Shown here: positions 46,031 through 56,454 of the stretch, piece by piece
Position numbering within the stretch: the stretch's first letter is position 1
Layout of the letters: each line of letters begins with the position of its first letter
Assembly: GCA_032719365.1 (NCBI GenBank)
Contig: CM064866.1
Span: 10,459,781 to 10,523,780, forward strand
From: Prinsepia uniflora
Taxonomy: Eukaryota; Streptophyta; Magnoliopsida; Rosales; Rosaceae
Reading direction: 5' to 3'
Length of the DNA stretch: 64,000 bases
Translations under genes and position numbers: made by a program
The notes under the pieces: model-generated
Seen by the model: the letters and a program-made list of their open reading frames with translations, nothing else
Told to the model about the DNA's origin: nothing
The model's database searches: none

Positions 46031-48221
46031 TGTAACGACCCGTCCCGGAATTCGGGATTAGATTACGGACTAATCATGATTAGCAGGGTTAATCGGTGAT
46101 TGGTTGGGCGAACTCGGACGAACGGTGCAAAATGACCGTTTTGCCCCTGGTCGTGGGCAAAACGTTGACTTTTTATTCGGACTGTCAAATGGACTTTGAC
46201 CAATACCCGTGACGTAGTTTGGGACGTCACGAGTTCATAGACAGGCGGCACGTTCGATTCCGACGTTCGTGGTGGAAGTTAGGATGTACGGAAGTTCAAG
46301 GGCACTTTCGTAATTTGGACGAAATAAGGGGAAATGTTGACTTTTTGATCGGGTGGTCCGATGGCCGAGGACCAAGGACCGTTAGGAAGGTCTCGATGCC
46401 CTGAGTTCGTAGACAGGCGGCACGCATGAATCGGAGTCCGAATGACCGAGTTACGGGCATGGATGCGTGAGGGGCATTTTGGTAATTTTTTGCACAAGGG
46501 CAGAATGGTAATTTCACGGGGGCTGCTTGCACGGGCACTGTAGCACCGTGAATGGGGAAACACGACCAGTGCACGGGGGCATTGTTTAACCTTGAAATTG
46601 AAGTGGGGTTTGGTTTAATGTGTCCATGAATTGTTAAATAGGATTGAGGAAGTGGAATCGTGGTTGAGTGGGACTGGGAGGATCAGTCGTGCACAGTGCA
46701 CGGGTGGTTTCAAATTCTGGTGAGGTTCAGTTGCGGGAAGCAAATTCCCAGTGGGTCTGAGATTGTTTCCACGAGTTGTCGTCCTCATTGTGTGTATTAG
46801 CTGAGTTGTGAGCTGAGGGGATTCACTTTGGATAAGGACTGAGTGAGAGATTTGGAGCATTGGCGGACTGTGTCTGAACTGGAAAACAGAAAGATGGGAA
46901 CCGTGAGCAATTGATCGTCCTTGCGTGTCTGTGAGAGTTCTGTGTGTTTCGGCGATCAAGGGTGAGCGGCCAGGCAGACTGGTGAGTGATGTTGGCTGAG
47001 TATCATGTGAGGGCAAGCCTCTGTGTGTGAGTAGGCTCTCAGGAAAACCGAGAGGTGTTGACTGGGTGGTGCAGCCAGGAGTAATCGAGTGGAACCAATT
47101 TGGTCTGAGGGGAGGCTAGGACGACTCTGGAACCCAGTAGGATGCGGCGGAGAGCACGGTGGCGGACGGCAGGCAGGTAATCCTCATTTCCCTCTAGGTG
47201 CTCTGTTTTACCGTTTTGGTTCAATCGTTAAGTCGTGAGGTTTGGGCGCAAGTCGAAGGTTTCTGTCGGTTCGTTTGGACTCCTTAGGTCCCTAGGAACC
47301 TTGTGGTTGTGACGCCGTGATGGGGGGAACCTCTGGTGGCGGAGTGTCGAAACAGGGCTTTGACGGGCTATAAATTCGAAGTTTGGAAGGGTAGAAACGG
47401 GCTCAATCTTCGTGATTCAATTAGCTAAATCAATGGATTATGATTGGACGAATCTAATGGACTAATTAGGACTGAAAACCACCTAGAATAACCAGAGAAC
47501 CGTGAACGCCGGTCTGAACCTGGTGAACCGGGTTCACCAGAGATAGACGATGACACTGTAGCGGCGCGTGGGCTTCACGCGCAGCCGCTTGCGGCGGCGC
47601 GTGGGGGCGCGTGGGGAGTCCAATGGGGACGTGTCCAACATGGGGAATAATCTACACTTTGTAACGGACATTTTAGCGTTGGTTTCGTGTCGATCGGACC
47701 CCGTTTCGACATTGTTCGGAATGTCCGAAGGTTTTAAGTCGGGTTTAAAAATACTTAAAAATTCGGGAAAATTACGGGACTTGATTAGGATGTTATTGAG
47801 GAGGTTAGTAACCCTCTAATGTGATATGAACAGGTTCGGGAGTCCCGGTGTTAGCGATGAGGCCCGGGAAGGCGGGTGGCACGCGTATCGAGGCGCTCGG
47901 TTAAATGGTCTGTGAGTGGACATTGGTTTTGATAAATTCTATGCATGCATAACTGTTTCGTGATTGTGATCGTGATCGTGATTATGAACTTGTTTATTTT
48001 CGTCCACTCACAGCTTTTGATTTTAACGCCCTTCAGGTTGAGCGCGGATGCGACTGCAGCAGGGGACCGGGACATTGCATGCCTCCTCCATCGATCCTTG
48101 CGCACTCTGGATGCCCGTAGGGGCAGCGGCGTTGGGTTATCCCTTGTCTGGTACTTCGTGTCAGACGGGAGCACGTCACATCCTGTGGTAATCCCGGGGG
48201 GGATTGGGATGGGTCGTGTCA
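46031..48221 (+). repeat. Element H 5' LTR with 838-bp deletion
   Basis: Collinear with the 3' LTR except that it jumps from GTGATTGTGAT (about 47965) to TATGAACTTG (about 47981), with a few extra CGTGAT repeats at the join. The missing part is the core domain, including the hairpin arrays and the CTGAGGGGC arm. Remaining: GTGAGTGGAC 47912-47921, GTCCACTCAC 48002-48011, GCCCTTCAG 48028-48036; CGCG palindrome about 47563-47615. Confidence 0.93.
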
Positions 48222-48236
48222 GCTTGGTATCAGAGC

Positions 48237-51200
48237 AGGGTTGCTCTTTTGTGCGCGCGGGTCGAGGATGTGGTGTCCCTTGTTGGCTGCAGTTCGTCAT
48301 CAACCTGATGGTTAGGGTAGTCGGATGGATGGTTGGCGGGATTGGATCCCGGTCAGTGGATAGTGTGCGATTGGCCTGATACGCCGTGCGTTAATGCGAT
48401 TCAACCCAAGCGGGGTTGTGTACGATGAACTCGTAATGTGGGACCGTAGGTTCGGTCATGTGGTAATGGATTGTTGTGCTGCTGGGCACAACTGGGTTCG
48501 GGGAACCCCATTTGAGTGGTAATTTTGGGAAATACGAAACTCGGTTAAGTAATGGTCTAAATTATGGACCCTGGTAGTATTGGCTAGTGTACAGGGTGTT
48601 GGTGCATCGGAGTTAGCCGATGACCTTCGTGGTGGAACCCACGATGAATTGACGATTGGGTTGGATTTGACGTCTATACGATGTCGGGACCGCGGGGTCG
48701 GTCATGTTGTGGATTTTACTGCAAAAGGCAGTTGGGTTCGGTGGAACCCTAGGGAGTAACTGTGAAACCCTAAGTTATAATTGGTGGACTGGAAAGGTGA
48801 ACTTTAAATGAGAACTTGTGCTGCGACGAGCGGCTGAGGTCATGGATGACCATGTGGATGACTCTAATGAGTCTAGTCGGGATTTTGGGATTCGATCCAC
48901 GGGTACGGTTACGGGATAAGATGTGGAATTACGTGTTGGATCGAATAATTGTGTGAGGTGTGGGTACGGATCTCGACAAGCGATGACTGTTGGTCGACAG
49001 TTGTGTCGAGATGACTAGCTATCGAGGGTGTTTAGGGTGGTTTTAACACTTGAGGATCGGGGGACGTTCAGGGAACGTTCATTATACTGATGTGCGGATG
49101 GTCAAATTGGGGGTACCCATAGTTGGGAGGTACGAGTGTTGATACGGGATCGTCGTTCGGTATGAACGGAGATCCAGGGTATCAACTCTGCACATCTTTA
49201 CTAGTGTGGGTGTTCGTGTGTTAGTGTGGATGTTAGGATGCCTGTGTGTTGAGGCAAGTGTTGATGATACTAGCATTGGTGCTGGTGTTGGTGATTGAGA
49301 TTGTGGTGAGCCACGAGATGGGATGTGACTCTGTCCTAATGGACATATGATCGGTAATTGCGACTCAGTGGTGGTTGAGTCATGGACTGGATAAGATCTA
49401 GTGCAGGTTGTGAGGTGTTGGGATAGGATCCCAACAGTGTCGAGACGACAGGAGAATTGGTGGATTTGGGGAGTTGTTGTCAACTCCGAGATTGGTATGA
49501 TTGGGTGTTGTTGATATCCCCAGAAAGTACAAGGAAATGACTGGAATTGGGAAAGGCGAGGAAACCATTCGTGGTATTGATGTGGGATTTTGTGATTGTG
49601 AATCACTTGGAACCTGAGGGTTGAATCCGTAAAGGCTGTGATGTGAGGAGAAGGCAGTAATGTATGCACGATCAAGAGAGTGGAGAAATTCCCGTTCGGA
49701 ATCGGGATGTGTGCATAATTGGTTATTATCGGACGTGAGGTCTGAGTATTGGATTGATTGCGGACACGTGGTTGTCCAAGTGAGTTGAGGACGTTGTGGG
49801 TCCAGTGGTTGGACTTGACATCTCATTGGGAGTATGTCTGTTCCCAACATGGTTGGAACGTTGGTTTCGAGAAGAGTTGTGATTGCGGACGAGAGGAGTG
49901 CTCATTTTCGCATTGGTAATAGGTACTTTGAAGTCATTAGGTTTGACTTCTTACTTTCTGCCCTGGCAGACGCTGTTGTGGTTATCGGTATGTTGAGTGT
50001 GTATTGGTTGGTGGACCCATGTGTGGTTTGGGTCACCAGGTGGAGTTTCATAATTCGAAGTAGGGTAAATGAGATTTCTCATGTTCCGTGTGGTAGTAGA
50101 CGGTGTTGGACCACTTGGTATGGTGAGTGTTGTGGGTTGTGTTTGCACTCACATAGGACGGATGATGATTCCATGTATTTGGACTATCCTTGATCTTCCT
50201 AGGTGGAACGACAAGGATCGAGACGAAGTAATTGGATGTGACCCCCAATGTTGATGTGTTCCATTGTATATGTATAATTGGATGTGGAAATAATTGGAGA
50301 AGTGTTGTGTGGTGGACCAAGACTCTTGGGGGTGTAGGACCCTACGATCGGATTCCAGGTGGATTCCTGGCCACGTGAGCGTGTGTGGATCCGAGACGGA
50401 TCTGGATTGTAATGGACATTGGACATGGTGACGATCTGGGATCGTAATGGTACCCGTCGGGTGACGTGGTGATGGATTTGAATTGTGACCGTTTGGGTGA
50501 GGTTAGGTGAAGAGCTTATCGCTCTGTCACATGTTTGGATACGGGAATAATTGGACTGAACTTCTTCTCGAAGTCAATCAGTACTCGAGTGTGTTGGAAT
50601 GCTTACGCGTTGACTCGAGGATTCGACCTGTGAGTGTGTAGTTTTTTCCACGAGGTCTAGCTGGTCAGTTTTGAGATATGTGGATGTTGGGATTGGCTTC
50701 CTTATGGAGTCAATCGAATGGATTGAACAGGTAACCGATAGGTTCGGTTTTGGTGCGTCTGGGTAGACGTGGTTGAGGTTTTGGGTTTTGGAATCGGATT
50801 TCTGGGTGACGATTCAGGATTCGATTTCGAAACTTGAAACTGGATTTCTGGATTTGGGTACGGAATGATTATTCCAGATGCTAGCTTACGGAGTAATGAT
50901 TTCGGATTCGGATTCGGAAATGGGTTAAGGTATGATGTTTGGGTTTGGATCCGGGATTTCTTATGAAATTGTGGATTCGAACTCGGGTTTGGTTTTGGGA
51001 CTGGGTGTTGAGTTGAGTTGAACGATTTGTCTAGTCTAGGACTGGACAAGAGAACCCCAATATCGGATTACGATTGACTGTGGGCCATGTAGTGGGCATA
51101 TTGGCGGATGGACGTACGTATCCTATACGGTGTATGAGGATCGGTACTGGACGGACCGAGTGGTATCTGGTGACGGTACATGTAAGGTACCAGTGGTGTG

Positions 51201-51969
51201 TGGTTACGCGTGGTGGCCGGCTTAGTTCCGACACCATTGGATTTGGTGGTGGGTGTGAACTGGACATTGAATACTTTGCACTGGGCAGAGTTATTTTTGT
51301 TGGGTTCAGTATTTCTGTGAGCAGGCGCTCTTAGCCACGGATGGCTAGTGGACCCCAGTGTGGAGATGTACGACCACTGATTGGCTAGTATGCAATGTGT
51401 GTCAGTTACACCGCCCGGTTGAGTATGATGACGATATACGTACACTCAGGATGAGTGAGTTGGTGGCTGCGTCACTACGTGTGGCCTTGTGTGATGTTAT
51501 CATGCCGAGATGGATATATGTCGCAGGATTGGGTTACCCTGCGAGATGAGATCATATGGTTGATCTTACGCTACTTGAGCGAGTAGCAGTATGAGGTGTC
51601 GTCACCGATTGACTGATGGTTGGAGCGTTATCAAGGTGGTAAGCTTAGTGGTGATAGTTTGATTGGTCGCGTCAGCATGGACTGACACGTGTGTGGTGGT
51701 GACTCCCAGGGGGGGGGAGCAGACGTCAGATATATTAATGATTGAAAGAAACCGGCAAGCTGAAGGAGTCAGCTAAATGGTGAAATTGGCAAGCAATATT
51801 CACAAGGATCAGGTGATCTATTTCACTCGCGGTGTCCGAGTGTGGTCGGTACGGTGAGAGACCGTGATGGGACGTCCGAGTACAGACAAGTTTGGCGGGT
51901 GTACAAGTGTACACAGGTGTAAGATCGAAATGTTTTCCACGAGCTGGATATGGAATGAGGATATTTGGT
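48237..51969 (+). other. Non-coding interior of element H
   Basis: About 3.7 kb, GT-rich on the plus strand. The longest frames (197 aa on minus 49082-49675; 150 aa on minus 49398-49850) are rich in P, T, S and H, overlap each other in different frames and show no gag, protease, RT or integrase motif. I see no gene. Confidence 0.8.
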
Positions 51970-54117
51970 AATTTCGAGGACGAAATTATTTAAGGGGGAA
52001 GGTTGTAACGACCCGTCCCGGAATTCGGAATTAGATTACGGACTAATCATGATTAGCAGGGTTAATCGGTGATTGGTTGGGCGAACTCGGACGAACGGTG
52101 CAAAATGACCGTTTTGCCCCTGGTCGTGGGCAAAACGTTGACTTTTTATTCGGACGGTCAAATGGACTTTGACCAATGCCCGTGACGTAGTTTGGGACGT
52201 CACGAGTTCATAGACAGGCAGCACGTTCGATTCCGACGTTCGTGGTGGAAGTTAGGATGTACGGAAGTTCAAGGGCACTTTCGTAATTTGGACGAAATAA
52301 GGGGAATGTTGACTTTTTGATCGGGTGGTCCGATGGCCGAGGACTGAGGACCGTTAGGAAGGTCTCGATGCCCTGAGTTCGTAGACAGGCGGCACGCATG
52401 AATCGGAGTCCGAATGACCGAGTTACGGGCATGGATGCGTGAGGGGCATTTTGGTAATTTTCTGCACAAGGGCAGAATGGTAATTTCACGGGGGCTGCTT
52501 GCACGGGCACTGTAGCACCGTGAATGGGGAAACACGACCAGTGCATGGGGGGCATTGTTTAACCTTGAAATTGAAGTGGGGTATGGTTTAATGTGTCCAT
52601 GAATTGTTAAATAGGATTGAGGAAGTGGAATCGTGGTTGAGTGGGACTGGGAGGATCAGTCGTGCACAGTGCACGGGTGGTTTCAAATTCTGGTGAGGTT
52701 CAGTTGCGGGAAGCAAATTCCCAGTGGGTCTGAGATTGTTTCCACGAGTTGTCGTCCTCATTGTGCGTATTAGCTGAGTTGTGAGCTGAGGGGATTCACT
52801 TTGGATAAGGACTGAGTGAGAGATTTGGAGCGTTGGCGGACTGTGTCTGAACTGGAAAACAGAGAGATGGGAACCGTGAGCAATTGATCGTCCTTGCGTG
52901 TCTGTGAGAGTTCTGTGTGTTTCGGGGATCAAGGGTGAGCGGCCAGGCAGACTGGTGAGTGATGTTGGCTGAGTATCGTGTGAGGGCAAGCCACTGTGTG
53001 TGAGTAGGCTCTCAGGAAAACCGAGAGGTGTTGACTGGGTGGTGCAGCCAGGAGTAATCGAGTGGAACCAATTTGGTCTGAGGGGAGGCTAGGACGACTC
53101 TGGAACCCAGTAGGATGCGGCGGAGAGCACGGTGGCGGACGGCAGGCAGGTAATCCTCATTTCCCTCTGGGTGCTCTGTTTTACCGTTTTGGTTCAATCG
53201 TTAAGTCGTGAGGTTTGGGCGCAAGTCGAAGGTTTCTGTCGGTTCGTTTGGACTCCTTAGGTCCCTAGGAACCTTGTGGTTGTGACGCCGTGATGGGGGG
53301 AACCTCTGGTGGCGGAGTGTCGAAACAGGGCTTTGACGGGCTATAAATTCGAAGTTTGGAAGGGTAGAAACGGGCTCAATCTTCGTGATTCAATTATCTA
53401 AATCAATGGATTATGATTGGACGAATCTAATGGACTAATTAGGACTGAAAACCACCTAGAATAACCAGAGAACCGTGAACGCCGGTCTGAACCTGGTGAA
53501 CCGGGTTCACCAGAGATAGACGATGACACTGTAGCGGCGCGTGGGCTTCACGCACAGCCGCTTGCGGCGGCGCGTGGGGGCGCGTGGGGAGTCCAATGGG
53601 GACGTGTCCAACATGGGGAATAATCTACACTTTGTAACGGACATTTTAGCGTTGGTTTCGTGTCGATCGGACCCCGTTTCGACATTGTTCGGAATGTCCG
53701 AAGGTTTTAAGTCGGGTTTAAAAATACTTAAAAATTCGGGAAAATTACGGGACTTGATTAGGATGTTATTGAGGAGGTTAGTAACCCTCTAATGTGATAT
53801 GAACAGGTTCGGGAGTCCCGGTGTTAGCGACGAGGCCCGGGAAGGCGGGTGGCACGCGTATCGAGGCGCTCGGTCAAATGGTCTGTGAGTGGACATTGGT
53901 TTTGATAAATTCTATGCATGCATAACTGTTTCGTGATTGTGATATTTGCTTTTATATGCTTTGATTTGAAGATCAGTGAATTCATGTGGTTTCACGCATT
54001 TTGAGGCGATTTACAGTTTTGCGCGTAAATCGAGATTTTCCGGACTTGCACTGATTTCCATGATTGTGGTTCGAATATGATTTTCTGAAACAGTTACGGA
54101 TTTGATAAAGTAAATTC

Positions 54118-54283
54118 GGGCCAGGGGCCCAGTTGATTTAAGAAATCGGGTCAGGGGCCCAGTTAAATTATATATGTGATTTCGGGTCAGGGACCCTAAA
54201 ATGGAATTGAATAAATGATTTCGGATTTAATAATCAAATAATTGGACTTATGACGGTTTTATGGAAATTCGGGGCAGGGCCCT
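54118..54283 (+). repeat. Hairpin array with AGG loops (LTR H)
   Basis: Four units of five-base arms around AGG: GGGCC/GGCCC (54118-54130), GGGTC/GGCCC (54148-54160, one G-T pair), GGGTC/GACCC (54184-54196) and GGGGC/GCCCT (54271-54283, one G-T pair). Confidence 0.8.
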
Positions 54284-54362
54284 TGTGATATTTTGAAAAC
54301 GAATAATAAAATGTGTTCCATAAAACCATCTCGATACGAGGATATATATTGGTCTCCTCCAG

Positions 54363-54600
54363 GTGTCTGGGACACTGGGGAAGTCACGGTGCATTGCCTG
54401 CGAGGGGTCATTGTACGGAGCGGCCGGACCGTATAGTGACTCAAGAGCAGGATTGCTATGATTAGACGTCTGGGACGTCAGACATCTGGGATGTCAGAGA
54501 TATGGACCCGGTGAGACCCCGGGCAGCACGCGTTGCTTAATACCGTGAGATATGACGTCTGGGACGTCAAGCGTCTGGGACGCTAGGCATCTGGGATGCC
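54363..54600 (+). repeat. Hairpin array with TGG loops (LTR H)
   Basis: Six units around TGG: GTGTC/GACAC (54363-54375), GACGTC/GACGTC (54465-54479), GACATC/GATGTC (54481-54495), GACGTC/GACGTC (54554-54568), AGCGTC/GACGCT (54570-54584) and GGCATC/GATGCC (54586-54600). All arms are perfectly complementary, and adjacent units repeat every 16 bp. Confidence 0.9.
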
Positions 54601-55032
54601 GGAGATGGTAAAGTAATAAACATGTGCCACTGGATTTATGAAATAACTTTTGAATTGATTTTTGGATTGAAACTATGCTTGCGGTTTCCGGGCTAAGGCC
54701 CTAAGGGTTATTTCTAATAAATATTTGACTACTGGTTTTTGACGCATGCATATGTTTTTACTGAGGGGCATAAATGTCTTATAACATGTATTTTATGAAC
54801 TTGTTTATTTTCGTCCACTCACAGCTTTTGGTTTTAACGCCCTTCAGGTTGAGCACGGATGCGACTGCAGCAGGGGACCGGGACGTTGCATGCCTCCTCC
54901 ATCGATCCTTGCGCACTCTGGATGCCCGTAGGGGCAGCGGCGTTGGGTTATCCCTTGTCTGGTACTTCGTGTCAGACGGGAGCACGTCACATCCTGTGGT
55001 AATCCCGGGGGGGATTGGGATGGGTCGTGTCA

Positions 55033-56319
55033 ATTGAGGACTTAGTCAGCAGGTCATTTACATACTTAGACTGTGAAATAAAAAGACCAGATGAGGTATA
55101 ATCAATCTGGAGGCCCAAAAAGTAATGGAGCTTGCCAAGATCTTTCATGTCAAACACGGCAGTTAAGGCTAAAATGACTTCAGAGATTGCTTGATCATTG
55201 CTTCATGTGATGATGATATCATCCACATATAACAAAAGAACAACCAGGGCAGTAGCAGTTTGTTTAACAAAGAGAGAGGAATCTGCCCAGGTAGTATGGA
55301 AACCCAACTCAGGTAGGAAACTTGTGAATTTGTCATTCCAAGCTCGAGGGGCTTGTTTGAGACCATATAGAGATTTCTGTAGCTTACATACATAGTCAGG
55401 ATGTGTAGGATCTTCAAAGCCTGGGGGTTGAGACATATAGACTTCTTCCTTAAGCTCACCATGTAGGAAGACATTCTTCACATCCAGTTTCCTGAGATTC
55501 CATTGAAAATGAGCTGCTAATGCAAGTACCAATCTGACAGTGGTAGTTTTAACCACTGGACTAAAAGTTTCACTATAATCCAGCCCTTTTTCCTGACTAA
55601 AACCTTTGGCAACCAACCTTGCTTTGTGTCTAGCAACTGTGCCATCTGAGTTTCTCTTAATTTGATACACCCACTTACAGCCTACCAGATTTTTGGAGAA
55701 AGGAAGGGGGACCAGAGTCCAGGTATCTTGACTGTAGAGAGCATTCATCTCCCCCTGCATTGCTTGTTGCCAAATGGGAACAGTTGATGTTGTCTTGAAG
55801 GTAGCAGGTTCAATCTGAGTGAAGTCAGTGGCAGGAGAGGATGTATAAGCAGACAAAAGAGCTTTGGGTTTAACAATACCACTCTTGGACCTCGTTTGCA
55901 TTGGATGCATATTGACTCCTGTTATAGGGAGGACAACTTCAAGCAATTGAGGGTGAAAATCATCATCAATGTTGTTGCTAGGATGCACTGATGAGGATTC
56001 AGGATCAGGAAGTCCCTGGGATTCTGAGGGATCTGCTGGATTTGGTGTCTGGTCATGTGAGATAACCTGGGAACTTGAGAGTGATGCAGGAGAAGAGAGT
56101 ACCTCATTGTATTCATTTGGACCAGAAGTCATAGGAACTTGAGTGGACTGAGTAGAGGCAGTGTGAAGATCAAACAAAGAGGAAAAAACTGGACAGTGTA
56201 AGGAAGAGGGTATGGAAGTAGTGTTGGTAGATATGAGAGACTGAGATGAAAAATAGAGACTAGGGTAAGGAAAATGAGTTTCATCAAATAAGACATGCCT
56301 TGAAATGAAGTTTCTGTTT
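55033..56319 (-). pseudogene. Copia Pol RT part, inverted copy
   Basis: The minus strand encodes the copia RT: MQGEMNALYSQDTWTLVPL, GCKWVYQIKRNSDGTVARHK, LDVKNVFLHGELKEEVYMSQ and LLLYVDDIIIT, then an in-frame TGA at 55203 where the plus copy has glycine. The copy is truncated at 56319, the point equal to about 59027 in the plus copy, so integrase, protease and gag are missing. Confidence 0.92.
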
Positions 56320-56454
56320 CATCTCTCTCTCAATCGTGGTTCTTGGATTCTTTCTTCTCTTCTTGAACCATTCTGTCAATAGTGCACTTTACGTGCTTGT
56401 GTTTTTGCTTCTCTCAAATTCCACTCTAAATCTATACCATAGCAATATACAGTT
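56320..56454 (+). other. Copia leader before gag
   Basis: Pyrimidine-rich leader resuming after the inverted segment and ending at the gag ATG. No other feature seen. Confidence 0.6.

Larger units (their letters stand above)
46031..55032 (+). mobile_element. Element H: large gene-less gypsy derivative (LARD)
   Basis: 5' LTR 46031-48221 (2,191 bp), PBS TGGTATCAGAGC 48225-48236, interior 48222-52003 and 3' LTR 52004-55032 (3,029 bp), with perfect TSD ATTGA (46026-46030 and 55033-55037). LTRs start TGTAACGACCCG and end GGGTCGTGTCA. The 3.8-kb interior has no frame with gag or pol motifs, although PBS, the AATTTCGAGGACGAAATT box (51970-51987) and the polypurine tract TTAAGGGGGAAGGT are intact. 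It must be moved in trans, most plausibly by a chromovirus related to A. Some 20 mismatches separate the shared parts of the LTRs. Confidence 0.9.
52004..55032 (+). repeat. Element H 3' LTR, full length
   Basis: 3,029 bp. Core domain from GTGAGTGGAC (53885-53894) to the stem CTGAGGGGC (54761-54769) / GCCCTTCAG (54839-54847), with GTCCACTCAC (54813-54822) between the arms. Two hairpin arrays inside. CGCG palindrome about 53537-53588. Confidence 0.94.

Noticed and set aside
48225..48236. tRNA gene at the tRNA-like sequences
   Set aside because: Only the 12-base primer complement is present at each site; there is no cloverleaf.
49082..50320. Several 90-197 aa frames in the interior of H
   Set aside because: Overlapping frames on both strands, biased composition, no retroelement motif; explained by a GT-rich strand.
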